This document shows positions 27,101 to 35,652 of a stretch of 64,000 nucleotides of DNA, piece after piece. The notes under the pieces were generated by a model. It was not told where the DNA came from. It did no database searches and was given only the letters and a program-made list of their open reading frames with translations. Made by a program: the position numbers and the translations under genes. The stretch comes from Bacteroidales bacterium. Lineage in GTDB: Bacteria > Bacteroidota > Bacteroidia > Bacteroidales > F082. Every line of letters begins with the position of its first letter. The first letter of the stretch is position 1. Location of the stretch: contig JAQVLA010000006.1 in assembly GCA_028704385.1 (NCBI GenBank), positions 89,938-153,937 of the forward strand, in the 5' to 3' direction.

Positions 27101-29663
27101 ATTCTTTACCCGATTCATAGTGCCAGCTGTTGGCCGGTAATTCAGGCATCCGTAATCCCAAATAGGTTTCGAAAGGAGAATAATCCTTACTTATTTGCAT
27201 GATGCTGAACTCGCCACCGGGTTCAAAGGCTTTCACGGTAAAGATGGCTTTGAGCATTGAGGGGGCAAATCGGGTAAGGTCTTTCTCAAACGAAAACACC
27301 GCTCTTCCTTTTTCATTGGTTTGGCCATCGAATACGGCCTCTTCGCGCATTTCGAGATTTCTGGCCGGATCATTGAATACAAAACCCGGATAACCTTTAA
27401 ACGTGGTGCCGGCAGCTCTGAACTTAAGATCGGTTTTAACTTTCAGCTTTTTGCCCGGAGCTCCCTGAAGCCAGTTTACATCCAATGTGCCGGTCAAAGG
27501 TTTATTTGCAACCAGCAATTCTTCATCAAAGTTTAGTTTAATTTTTAATCTGTTGGGTTTGATGGTTTCGATACGCAGGGTTTTGCTGAACCAGGCGCCG
27601 CCAATTTTTATCCTGGCCAGCCAGCTACCACTCGGGTCATCCTTTTGGGTGACCATATCGAACCGATAAAAACCATTTACAGGCTTGCTTTGCACCACTT
27701 TTTGCACCAGTTTGTTTTCGGGATTGTAAAGATGCAAAGTGGCAGGCTGATTTTCGGGCAAGGGATTTTCCGCATCGTTCACTACCATGGTGAGATGAAT
27801 TGTATCGCCAGGCCTCCAAACGCCACGCTCGCCATAAATAAAGGCATTCAGGCCTTCGACAGATTCTGACCCTCCTACATCAAAACTGGCATACGACAAG
27901 GCGGAAGCCTCATCCACACGTAGCCAGGTCTTCTCATTTCCTCTTTTGGCCACAGCCAGCCAGGGCTGATCATCCAGTCTTATTTCCATAATCCCCTGAT
28001 TATTCGTTTGTCCTTTACTCATCAATTGATTTTGATGGTTGAAGAACGAAACTTCAATCCCGGACAGTGGCTGTGCTGTTTTGAGATCGGTAATAAAAGC
28101 CCTGTAACCCTTTTTACCATTGGTTTTTACGATGATACCCAAATCCGAAACCATCACATTGCGATACACCCAGCGATTTTGGTAATAGGTGTTGTGGCAG
28201 GGGTTATCCTCCTGTCGCCAGTCGTAATCATCCGTATATTCCCATTGCGGCCAGTAAAGGCCTTTGTCCCAAATCTCAGTGGATTGTTGTTCCTCTTCTG
28301 CTGCCAGTTCTGATGTTTTCGTATCAGCTTTACCAGTGCAGGTATATGTAGAATAGCTCTTTTTAAAGCGCAATTCAACACGATAGAGCGCACCCGGATC
28401 AACATCAAAGAGTTTTTTAAGATCAAAAGAATAGGTCTTCCACGAATTATTATCAACAATACGCTCTTCGGTTAGGTTGATCTTTTTTTGCAGCACCAGC
28501 CGGCCATAATTTGCCAGGTTATTAATCCCGTCTAACTGATTGGATTGCAGGAAATAGGGCAAATTCTTTTCGAAAACCTGAATCACATACAAATCAACGG
28601 CAGTGAGGTTTACAGCCTGAAAAACAAGCTGTCCGTTACCAGATGAAGGCACAATTACTCCTGACTGCACAAAGCGTACATCAGGTTTTACAGGCTCGAA
28701 ATTAATATCGATGTGCAGCTCCTGATCAAGTCTGTAACCCATTGCATTTTTTATATCAGCGCTCACAAATAGTTTTTGAACTCCGGTCAAACGTTCGGCA
28801 GGATAGATTATCAGGCTGTTTTCGCTTTTTCTTACTGCGAGCTTGTCGTTATCATTTAGTTTAATAAGCCCGGTGAGGTCTTGTGTTTCACTCAGGGGAT
28901 CCGAAAATTGAAGCATTAAAAGTTGATTAGGTTGCTGTTCCACCTGCGTCTGAATGAGTTTAAAATCGCTTAGTCCAGGAATCTCAACCGGCAGCTCTCC
29001 TTTAACGGTTGCTCCAAGCTCATTTCCGTCATACAACAATACCATATCTCTGCTCGCCTCAAAGCGCTCAATACTGTCCAGCACAAATTGATGGTGATCG
29101 GCTTTGGTATGTTGCCAGTGAAGGTGTTTTTGCAGTTTTTCGTCTGGCAGTAGGAGCAATTTTTCCACTGCCCCGTTTTTGGCCACATCGGCCAGCAACA
29201 CACTTCCTTCCAGGCGATAAAAACTGCCTTGTGAAATTAGATTATCCACACGAACCTGAACGTCCTGTTTTTTGGTTTGAAAGCTAAAAAGGAGCGGTTC
29301 ACTCAGCTGAAATTCTTCCGGCAGTAAAATACCCGGCCTGATCTGACAGCTATATTGCTGATCGGCTTTAAGCCATTGATCAGGCTTAAAAGCTAAGGTT
29401 TTGTTATCGCGCCAATAGCTGGTACCTTTTGTAAGTGGCTTCAACACAAGCGGTTCTCCTTTCACTATATCTCCCTGTCGTGCCGAAGGGATTTCGGTGT
29501 TGAACCTGACTATAATTTCATCACCCACTGAAATTATCCCTTTGGTATGTGCCTGTACAACAGCTTTAAAATCACTTGAATGTTCATTGCTTTGTTGTTT
29601 ATCCGTGCATGAATGTCCGGCGAGAAATAAAACAATCAGGGCAAAAAGGAAGGGCTTTTTCAT
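24159..29663 (-). CDS. Bacterial alpha-2-macroglobulin (thioester type)
   Basis: 1834 aa, full length for the family. The N-terminus MKKPFLFALIVLFLAGHSC suggests a lipoprotein signal; the lipobox GHSC is imperfect. Repeated MG domains follow, with the bait and A2M domains ('GERGVWRPGDTIHLTM', 'YTLAIVDEGLLDITNF'). A thioester motif CVEQ (Cys1382 to Gln1385) sits in YPYGCVEQ, followed by an alpha/alpha-toroid TED region ('YWPGGTYPSAWGTTYALHFL'). Such proteins covalently trap proteases in the periplasm. It is upstream of pbpC on the same strand. A minus-strand -7-like TAAATTTG is present at 29765-29772, about 100 bases before the ATG. Confidence 0.95.
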   Translation of the reverse strand: MKKPFLFALIVLFLAGHSCTDKQQSNEHSSDFKAVVQAHTKGIISVGDEIIVRFNTEIPSARQGDIVKGEPLVLKPLTKGTSYWRDNKTLAFKPDQWLKADQQYSCQIRPGILLPEEFQLSEPLLFSFQTKKQDVQVRVDNLISQGSFYRLEGSVLLADVAKNGAVEKLLLLPDEKLQKHLHWQHTKADHHQFVLDSIERFEASRDMVLLYDGNELGATVKGELPVEIPGLSDFKLIQTQVEQQPNQLLMLQFSDPLSETQDLTGLIKLNDNDKLAVRKSENSLIIYPAERLTGVQKLFVSADIKNAMGYRLDQELHIDINFEPVKPDVRFVQSGVIVPSSGNGQLVFQAVNLTAVDLYVIQVFEKNLPYFLQSNQLDGINNLANYGRLVLQKKINLTEERIVDNNSWKTYSFDLKKLFDVDPGALYRVELRFKKSYSTYTCTGKADTKTSELAAEEEQQSTEIWDKGLYWPQWEYTDDYDWRQEDNPCHNTYYQNRWVYRNVMVSDLGIIVKTNGKKGYRAFITDLKTAQPLSGIEVSFFNHQNQLMSKGQTNNQGIMEIRLDDQPWLAVAKRGNEKTWLRVDEASALSYASFDVGGSESVEGLNAFIYGERGVWRPGDTIHLTMVVNDAENPLPENQPATLHLYNPENKLVQKVVQSKPVNGFYRFDMVTQKDDPSGSWLARIKIGGAWFSKTLRIETIKPNRLKIKLNFDEELLVANKPLTGTLDVNWLQGAPGKKLKVKTDLKFRAAGTTFKGYPGFVFNDPARNLEMREEAVFDGQTNEKGRAVFSFEKDLTRFAPSMLKAIFTVKAFEPGGEFSIMQISKDYSPFETYLGLRMPELPANSWHYESGKEYTVEVASVDQYGKPTDADDLLVEVYQLQWEWWWHSTGNDLAYFIQQQYNKPIHSQTIRTQDGSGSFKLKIDEKSWGRYLIHLTHPGGHSTGQIVYFDWPYRKSNEGDGFATRLSFSTDKESYQKGETIRINIPGEAGSKALVSVESGTRILHNLWVDINENGGLVELEATREMSPNAYLSVSLLQPYAQTINENPIRMFGVIPVFVEDADTRLKPQLRLPESVEPKQEFSLQVNETSGKPMTYTLAIVDEGLLDITNFKTPDIYGAIYQRKALMVNSWDMFDYVSGAYGGKIEKVFGIGGDEALVDMDKKEQNRFKPVVLFSGPHQLKSGQTATHNFVMPNYIGSIKAMLIAGDQTQYGSTDEIMPVKKPVMVLATLPRVLAPGDEISLPVSAFVMDEKIKSVNIILQTNDLIIAETTQKEIRIAETGEHTSFFKLKVAAHTGIAKLHVQVETQLGKADYSLNVEVRNPNPPVRHFQQVLLEANETKSLSARLQGIPGSNKFSLEVSAMPPLNLNGRLNELMHYPYGCVEQIVSSAFPQIYLDQLIKPDQQQQQQIKNNIELVINRLMQYQLSNGSFAYWPGGTYPSAWGTTYALHFLLEAERKGYALPFGLKDKTITYLQSQSNNWTSSINESNYELNQAYRLYVLALSGNPDMSGMNRQRQKEKLDERSKWRLAAAYALTGKTEVAETLLDMTQLEIAEYEDMSYTYGSQMRDYAMLLETLIRLNKIEAAANLVKEMSAVLSDSDRWLSTQTTAWMLMSVTKAKPFFSANAEQMKYSYQIQHQTAMQQQTNQLIDLIEWRSDQDTLVTVTNQSDKLLFVSCCSEGVPLLDHSPAIGKNIGLKVLFYNLNGELINPETIDQGTDFKAVFEVRYTGIDRHHIISNMALSQIFPSGWEIINSRLYGEGYQQSGDQPDYLDIRDDRVNLFFDLGPNKAKRFEVLLNASYAGSYVLPAATVEAMYSDKFYARSKSKKVVVVKH

Positions 29664-29842
29664 GATGATAAAATTAAAATTAGGGTCTGTCTGATTCCGA
29701 AAAAAAAGAGCCTTTTGAGGAATATACTTTCAATAATCAGGATGTTTTTCGAAGAGCCGCGAAACAAATTTAATGCAATAAGAATTAACAGTAATCAAAC
29801 GAATAAATTTTTCAAATGAAACGAATATAACAACAGTGTGAG

Positions 29843-29869
29843 AAAAAAAACGCCGGCAAAAACCGGCGC
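29843..29869 (-). terminator. Intrinsic terminator of the mscS gene
   Basis: On the minus strand CGCCGG pairs with CCGGCG around a short loop and is followed by eight T residues. It lies just after the mscS stop codon. Confidence 0.85.
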
Positions 29870-29881
29870 TTAAAATTGCTG

Positions 29882-30724
29882 TTATTTGACTTGATGCAAG
29901 TGTACATCCATTTGTGGAAATGGAATATTAATACCTTCTTTGGAGAAGGTTTTATAAACTTTTTCGTTCATTTCGAAGAAAACAGCCCAATAATCGGGGG
30001 CATTGAGCCAAACACGAACAACAATATTTACAGATCTGTCACCCAGACTGGTCAAAGCAATGAAAGGTTCCGGATCCTTATGAATACGATTGTCTTCTTC
30101 GATCAGTCTTAGCAGTATCTCACGGGCTTTGTCGTAGCTATCACCATACGCAATGCCAAAAATCCAGTCAACCCGGCGGGTTTCTTTTTTGGAAAAATTG
30201 GTGATAGAACTGTTGGCCAATGCACCGTTGGGAATAGTAATTACTTTGTTGTCAACAGTTTGGAGAGTGGTATTGAAGATCTGAATGTCTTCAACTGTTC
30301 CCATATGACCTTGTCCGTCGATAAAATCTCCCACACGGAAAGGCTTCAGAATCAGAATGATGATTCCACCGGCAAAATTCTGAAGCGATCCCTGTAATGA
30401 CAAACCCACTGCCAGGGATGCTGCACCGAGCATTGCAATAAACGATGTCATTTGTATGCCTGCCATGCTCATCACACTGATGATGACCAATATCTTAAGC
30501 ATGATGCTTATAAAGGTTCCCAAAAATCCCCGCAAGGAAGGATCTATCTCGCGTTTTTCCATCAGTTTGCGCAACGACTTACTGATTTTACCTACTATCC
30601 ATAAACCTACGATTAGCGCCAGGATTGCACCAAGTAGCTTTAGTCCGTACTTTACTGCAAAATCCATAATCAGCTCTGTTGTTGACGACAGGTTACTTGT
30701 GATGTCTGTTAAATTCTCATCCAT
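29882..30724 (-). CDS. Small-conductance mechanosensitive channel (MscS family)
   Basis: 280 aa, close to E. coli MscS. Three membrane segments (about residues 25-45, 65-85 and 90-110) are followed by the pore-lining TM3 with the Gly/Ala pattern 'GAASLAVGLSLQGSLQNFAGG'. The beta domain follows (FRVGDFIDGQGHMGTVEDIQIFNTTL and VITIPNGALANSSI). It releases osmolytes on hypo-osmotic shock. A single gene with its own -7 box (30762-30769) and terminator. Confidence 0.95.
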   Translation of the reverse strand: MDENLTDITSNLSSTTELIMDFAVKYGLKLLGAILALIVGLWIVGKISKSLRKLMEKREIDPSLRGFLGTFISIMLKILVIISVMSMAGIQMTSFIAMLGAASLAVGLSLQGSLQNFAGGIIILILKPFRVGDFIDGQGHMGTVEDIQIFNTTLQTVDNKVITIPNGALANSSITNFSKKETRRVDWIFGIAYGDSYDKAREILLRLIEEDNRIHKDPEPFIALTSLGDRSVNIVVRVWLNAPDYWAVFFEMNEKVYKTFSKEGINIPFPQMDVHLHQVK

Positions 30725-30761
30725 GTCTGTTAAGTGTTGGTTAATACTAATCTGTTACAGG

Positions 30762-30769
30762 CAAATGTA
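30762..30769 (-). promoter_or_regulatory. -7 box of mscS
   Basis: TACATTTG on the minus strand (TAnnTTTG), 37 bases upstream of the mscS ATG. Confidence 0.4.
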
Positions 30770-30827
30770 AGAAATTAAGCAGTAAAAATTACTTTAAATT
30801 AGTTCTTTACATTTCGAACCAATAATT

Positions 30828-31135
30828 ATGAAATTTTTATAACCCTTATACTCCTTCTCACTTTTCTGTTTACGTCCTTAAATCTCGATGCCCAGGAAGA
30901 TGTTGACCAGATTATCTGTAAGATGGAACAAAATACCAGGGGTGATGCCATGTATGCCGAGATCAGTATGCAAACCACCTGACCACGTTATACGCGCGAA
31001 GTGTCGATGAAATCCTGGTCGCTGCTTGCCAACCTCTATCCGGGCATACTGCTGCAGACCTTTGTAAGCAGCAATTAGGAGCACTGGGGAAAAGGTGGCA
31101 TGGTGGGCTATGTGGATTTGAAGTGGTCGTTTTGA
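30828..31135 (+). pseudogene. Decayed outer-membrane lipoprotein-sorting (LolA-like) gene remnant
   Basis: An ATG at 30828 starts MKFL and then hits TAA. A frameshift into the frame beginning at 30839 continues a signal-peptide-like ITLILLLTFLFTSLNLDAQ. Then comes EDVDQIICKMEQNTRGDAMYAE and ISMQTT, as in Bacteroidota LolA-like sorting proteins. TGA at 30980 replaces an expected Arg codon, and the frame continues RYTREVSMKSWSL. After that the homology appears to jump by deletion to a different C-terminal sequence, which crosses TAG at 31076 and ends WGKGGMVGYVDLKWSF before TGA at 31133, like the last strand of an outer-membrane barrel. The LolA assignment is from recall of the family and not from alignment. 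Confidence 0.6.
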
Positions 31136-31323
31136 TGTTTTATAGCTATTACATCTACATCTTTTCAGAGCTTCTGATGGATTCGTTTAGTTTAACATCA
31201 GCTTTGCGGGATGTTCGTTACGCCCCTTCGGGGCTATGAGCTCGCAGTTATGAAAATAGCTTTTGTCACTATCCGGTGTATTGGGATGGAAAGTTCTGAA
31301 AGGGCGTAATATAATATGCCCCC
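31136..31323. other. Intergenic region with two hairpins
   Basis: No gene seen. GCCCC-TTC-GGGGC at about 31224-31240 can form a tight hairpin. A second inverted repeat, GGGCGTA / TATGCCC, sits at about 31302-31322 right next to the stop of the ABC-F gene and could act as its terminator, though it lacks a T-run. Confidence 0.4.
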
Positions 31324-32964
31324 TTACGATCCCTTAGCCTCCAATTCATTGAGGTGCTCCATCTTTTTGCGCGCTAAAAACTCCTGAATTCCTTCCAGGT
31401 GTTGCTTCACTTGTTTGTTGCCAAATTCGTAGATTTTAGTCACCAGTCCATCCAGGAAATCACGGTCGTGCGAAACCAGTATCAGGGTGCCGTCATATTT
31501 CATAAGTGCCTGTTTCAGAATGTCCTTCGTGCGCATATCCAGGTGGTTGGTGGGTTCATCAAGAATAAGCAGATTATAGGGTTCGAGCAGCAGTTTGATC
31601 ATCGCCAGACGCGTACGTTCGCCGCCTGAAAGCGTTTTCACTTTTTTATCCAGATCGTCGCCGCTAAACATAAATGCGCCCAATAAGTCCTTGATTTTTG
31701 TGCGAATTTCACCCTTCGCAATATCGTCTATGGTTTGGAATACCGTGACGGATTCATCAAGCAGTGAGGCTTCATTTTGTGCAAAATAACCCACCTGGGT
31801 GTTGTGACCGATTTTCAAACTTCCGCCATGCTCAATCTGTTCCATAATGGCTTTTACGAGGGTGGATTTACCTTCGCCGTTTTTACCCACAAAAGCAATC
31901 TTTTCGCCCCGCTCCACCGTAAACGAAACATCCGAAAAAACCAGATGATCGCCATAAGATTTGGAGACATCATTGGCTATTACCGGATAGTTACCTGAGC
32001 GTGGAGCCGGTGGAAAACGTAGCCGCAAATGGGAAGTGTCCACCTCGTCGATTTCCAGGATCTTAAGCTTTTCGAGCATCCTCATCCGCGATTGCACCTG
32101 ATTCGTCTTAGAATAAGTGCCCCGAAAGCGTTCGATAAATTCCTGATTGTCAGCAATCATTTTCTGCTGCTCGTCAAAGGCCTTTTGCTGTTGGCGACGC
32201 CGGTCGTCGCGCAGCACTAGATATTGGGAATAGTTTACCTTATAATCGTATATACGACCCATGGTAACTTCAATAGTACGGGTGGTAATATTGTCGATAA
32301 AAGTGCGGTCGTGCGAAATCACAATAACCGCCTTGGCCTGGTTGATCAAAAAATCTTCGAGCCACTGCACCGACTCGATATCCAGGTGGTTGGTAGGCTC
32401 ATCCAAAAGGATAAGGTCGGGCTTTTGGAGTAATATTTTGGCCAGTTCGATGCGCATACGCCAGCCTCCGCTAAACTCGCTCGTTAAACGCTGAAAATCT
32501 GACCGCTCAAAGCCTAGTCCTAATAAAATTTTCTCTACTTCGCTGTCAAAATTAATATCACCCCGGCTATATACCTTTTCACTCAGCGTGGAAACCTTTT
32601 CAATAATGTCGTAATATTCAGGCGATTCGTAGTCGGTTCGGCTGCTCAGTTGCCGGTTCATCTCCTCCATCTCTTGCCGCATGGCAATCAGCTCCACGAA
32701 GGCCTGCGAAGCCTCCCCGAAAACCGTTCTGTTATTTTCACTCAATAAATGCTGTGGCAAATAAGCAATAATGGCATCGTCCGGTGCCGAAACCTTACCA
32801 TGCGAAGGCGTTTTAACACCGGCCAAAATCTTGAGCAGGGTTGACTTTCCGGCGCCGTTTTTACCCATCAGCGCGATGCGGTCTTTTTCGTTGACCACAA
32901 ACGAAATATCCTTAAATAGCGTGGTTCCACCAAACTCAACGCCCAATCCATCTATTGAAATCAT
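31324..32964 (-). CDS. ABC-F family ATPase (ribosome-associated)
   Basis: 547 aa from the ATG at 32964, no membrane segments. Two nucleotide-binding domains are present: Walker A GKNGAGKST with signature FSGGWRMRI, and GKNGEGKST with LSGGERTRLA. Both Walker B regions read LLDEPTNHLD. A linker between them carries QQKAFDEQQKMIADNQEFIERF, as in ABC-F proteins acting at the ribosomal E site. A longer frame to 33108 is rejected because the -7 box at 32990-32997 lies inside it. Function is probably translational and not transport. Confidence 0.93.
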   Translation of the reverse strand: MISIDGLGVEFGGTTLFKDISFVVNEKDRIALMGKNGAGKSTLLKILAGVKTPSHGKVSAPDDAIIAYLPQHLLSENNRTVFGEASQAFVELIAMRQEMEEMNRQLSSRTDYESPEYYDIIEKVSTLSEKVYSRGDINFDSEVEKILLGLGFERSDFQRLTSEFSGGWRMRIELAKILLQKPDLILLDEPTNHLDIESVQWLEDFLINQAKAVIVISHDRTFIDNITTRTIEVTMGRIYDYKVNYSQYLVLRDDRRRQQQKAFDEQQKMIADNQEFIERFRGTYSKTNQVQSRMRMLEKLKILEIDEVDTSHLRLRFPPAPRSGNYPVIANDVSKSYGDHLVFSDVSFTVERGEKIAFVGKNGEGKSTLVKAIMEQIEHGGSLKIGHNTQVGYFAQNEASLLDESVTVFQTIDDIAKGEIRTKIKDLLGAFMFSGDDLDKKVKTLSGGERTRLAMIKLLLEPYNLLILDEPTNHLDMRTKDILKQALMKYDGTLILVSHDRDFLDGLVTKIYEFGNKQVKQHLEGIQEFLARKKMEHLNELEAKGS

Positions 32965-32989
32965 GCCATCTATTTCTAAAAAGCGACCG

Positions 32990-32997
32990 CAAAGATA
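32990..32997 (-). promoter_or_regulatory. -7 box deciding the start of the ABC-F gene
   Basis: TATCTTTG on the minus strand (TAnnTTTG), 26 bases upstream of the ATG at 32964. Confidence 0.5.
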
Positions 32998-33340
32998 ATC
33001 AGAGCAATGAGACGGGTGGGAAAGTGAAGAAATAAGTGGAAGTGATTTGGGAATTTTGGTTGTTGGATACGGATTACAAATCTGTAACATCTCCGAGGTT
33101 CTCCGCAAAATATGCTTAGATTAAAGGTGTCAATCTTCGCATGGTCTTTTTTCTACAGGCGGTAACTTCTTGACAGGCATATTTTTAAACATTTTTGCTT
33201 GAATATGCTGGGTTTATTCGGATTTTGTGGTTTACTATTTCAAAAAAGCCGAGTTGTAATAGATTTTTTTTGATGTGGATAACAAGGCTATATCTGTGCT
33301 GATGTAGATTAAGAAATAATATTTATAATTGATAATATGA
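32998..33340. other. Intergenic region without a recognised gene
   Basis: AT-rich stretch between the ABC-F promoter and the end of the DUF3883 gene. I see no gene, repeat or strong hairpin. It marks the left edge of the more AT-rich accessory stretch. Confidence 0.4.
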
Positions 33341-34174
33341 TCAAAAATAACCTTTAAAACTAATTGGTACGGAATAACAAATTGTGTCTAATCCACCGCT
33401 TTTAACAAACATTTTTGTGTTACTTTCAAAATTAAACAAGCGAACAAGATTATAGCTTTTACTATTATTTATTGAAAACAACAATTCATTTCTTGAAAAG
33501 AAAAAAGGAGTTTCTTTTCCTAATCTGGTGGTTTTAACCTCTATATATTTATCAGTACCGTTGAGATTTTTAGATAAAATATCAAAGCCAACTCCATCTC
33601 CTTCTTCGTTTGATATCCATTTAACTTGATCAGCAAGGTTTTCTTTGCCATTTCTGATTAAGTTCCATTTTTCATACTTCAAAACAAGTTTTTCTCCAAG
33701 CAAACCAAGTTTGCTATTCATCTGCTCCCGTTCAAGATAGTTTATTTTAATTGGATTTTTCCCGTAATAGGCCATGGGATCTTGGATAATATTTTGGTTC
33801 GGAGGATTTACCAAAATTTTATCAAAACTAAATTCTTCATTTAATTTAATGTCAACTTTATCAGTAAAATTTCTAAATTCATTTTCGATAGAATAATTAT
33901 TTTTCAGGTAGTCAATCACTTTTTCTTCAAGAAGTTTTTGATAGTTAAATCTTGGTAAATAACCTTTAATGTATGGCAATCCAAGGTTTATTAATATTGC
34001 ACTAATATTTTGATGCTTAAACTCAATCGAACCTTGTGACCGTTTCCTTAATAAAGGCAGTAGATTTTTTCTGTATGCAGCCTTACTATATTGAATACTT
34101 GCCAACTCCTTAGATAGCATTTGAAAATAATCAGCAATTATTAACTCAACCTCTATTTCAGCCCAACTTTCCAT
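33341..34174 (-). CDS. DUF3883 / PD-(D/E)xK nuclease-like protein
   Basis: 277 aa. The C-terminal part has the DUF3883 pattern: GLLGEKLVLKYE, then GDGVGFDILS followed by YIEVKTTRLG. This supplies the D...ExK residues of a restriction-endonuclease fold. The N-terminal half contains 'GSIEFKHQNISAILINLGLPYIKGYLP', a segment often found with this domain. DUF3883 proteins frequently belong to restriction or other defence loci, but no methyltransferase partner lies next to this one. A small unknown ORF ends 18 bases upstream in the same direction and may be its partner. AT-rich, suggesting acquisition by transfer. Confidence 0.75.
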   Translation of the reverse strand: MESWAEIEVELIIADYFQMLSKELASIQYSKAAYRKNLLPLLRKRSQGSIEFKHQNISAILINLGLPYIKGYLPRFNYQKLLEEKVIDYLKNNYSIENEFRNFTDKVDIKLNEEFSFDKILVNPPNQNIIQDPMAYYGKNPIKINYLEREQMNSKLGLLGEKLVLKYEKWNLIRNGKENLADQVKWISNEEGDGVGFDILSKNLNGTDKYIEVKTTRLGKETPFFFSRNELLFSINNSKSYNLVRLFNFESNTKMFVKSGGLDTICYSVPISFKGYF

Positions 34175-34192
34175 TCAATTAATATTTTTACA

Positions 34193-34444
34193 CTAGCAAA
34201 TTATGTAAATATCTCCTTCAAGATATTTTATTTCGGTGCATCCAAAAGCTAACCCAAATTCATCAAGTGGCCGAAAGTCCCATTTACTTGATGAGATTCC
34301 TGTAAAATACTCAATTCCATCACCATCAAAAAGTTTAAATTGAAATTGATGCTTTTCGTTTTGTTTAACTTTTTCCTTTCCCAAAAATGTCAGAGTGTTT
34401 TCATCTCTTAAAAACGGTGCTATTCTGGTAATTATATAACTCAT
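34193..34444 (-). CDS. Small protein of unknown function upstream of the DUF3883 gene
   Basis: 83 aa, starts MSYIITRIAPFL and ends EGDIYIIC. No signal peptide or membrane segment is visible and I do not recognise a family. Its 18-base spacing to the DUF3883 gene on the same strand suggests a two-gene operon. It is AT-rich like its neighbour. Confidence 0.6.
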   Translation of the reverse strand: MSYIITRIAPFLRDENTLTFLGKEKVKQNEKHQFQFKLFDGDGIEYFTGISSSKWDFRPLDEFGLAFGCTEIKYLEGDIYIIC

Positions 34445-34621
34445 TTCACAATCTGTTAAAACGCAATAAAGTTAAGGAATTTTTTTTGCAGTTTAATGTA
34501 ACTTAGACTTTTCAGTTAACTGATCCTATTCTCCTAATCTATTGATATACTGTGCTAAAAGTATTGTAAGTGAAAAATTTCAACCAGTTCCTTTTCTTCA
34601 AAGCATTTACATCGTTTACTT

Positions 34622-35083
34622 TTACTCATCAAAATCTCTGTCCGTGAGATATATCGTGGCATGCTGAAACACAAACGATTTCAGGTACTTATTTGAGGTT
34701 GTAGTAAGTTCGATCGTGTAAGTTTTTCCTTCTTCCAAATCAGTTGGTTTGCCGATGATGGGATATGTTTGGGTATATTCTTTTTCATTAAAATCACCAT
34801 ATTCCATGCCTCGTCCTCCATATTCCGGATTTCTGGCCTTCAATGACCAAATAACTTTCTGTTCAACATTAAAAAATTTTACTTCAAGAATTGGTTCGTG
34901 AATGTTTACATTAAGCGAAACAGGTAATCCGATTACGAACCCTAATCCGAAAACTTTAACTGTGGGATCTATTTTTAAGCATAAATCTCCAGTTTTCCGT
35001 TGAGGTTGTACGATTATCTTTTTTGGCGTTGAACATCCTGTGAATATGGCTAGTATGGAAAGAATTAAAACAATCTTTTTCAT
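34622..35083 (-). CDS. Lipoprotein of unknown function
   Basis: 153 aa from the ATG at 35083. The N-terminus MKKIVLILSILAIFTGCSTPKK has a clear signal peptide and lipobox (FTGC). An upstream in-frame ATG at 35140 would add 19 polar residues ahead of the signal, so it is rejected. The mature part is predicted beta-rich ('NVNIHEPILEVKFFNVEQK') with no named domain. Confidence 0.7.
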   Translation of the reverse strand: MKKIVLILSILAIFTGCSTPKKIIVQPQRKTGDLCLKIDPTVKVFGLGFVIGLPVSLNVNIHEPILEVKFFNVEQKVIWSLKARNPEYGGRGMEYGDFNEKEYTQTYPIIGKPTDLEEGKTYTIELTTTSNKYLKSFVFQHATIYLTDRDFDE

Positions 35084-35652
35084 CTTTTTTATTGGATTGA
35101 TTTGTGGTTTTTCGGACATCAATGCGATTTGCTTTTCCATTAAACTTCCAAGTTCAAGGTTTTAGCTACTTTTCAATCAACCTTTCCCGCCGCTCCGCTT
35201 TACTGTTCATACTGATCATGTAGAAAAACATTCTGGACTTTTAGGTTACTTATTTGAGTCTTTCTTACTGCATTAAACCGATATTAATTGGTTAATTCGC
35301 CCTAAAGGTAAAAAAAAGCCCAGCGCCAAAACGCCCAACAGTATCAAATTTCTCATCCACCCAAAAATCCCAACACAAACAAATGATTCACTGTATCCCC
35401 GGATCCATCAGGCATAAAAAAGCTGTGAAATAAGGCTCTGATGAAGCTTGTTTCAGTTTAACTGTTTGTTTTATAATAGCTTTTACTCTCGCAAGACTGC
35501 TGGCTTTTGAACATTTCAAGCAGAACTATTTCTTTCATTGTTAAATGATTATAGTTCCAAACAATATAATTATACCAACAATTGCAAACAGTTTCACTTT
35601 CCCCAAACTCACTAAGGCAACGCTTTATAAATTTTTTCCTTCCCTTTTTTTT
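35084..35652. other. Intergenic region, possible tiny ORF only
   Basis: No convincing gene. On the minus strand at 35273-35356 there is a 27-codon frame starting MRNLILLGVLALGFFLPLG, which looks like a bare signal or membrane segment. It may be a remnant of a lost gene or chance. Nothing else recognised. Confidence 0.3.

Noticed and set aside
35273-35356. 27-codon hydrophobic frame as a gene
   Set aside because: Too short, with no promoter box nearby and no mature domain; kept only as a possible remnant.
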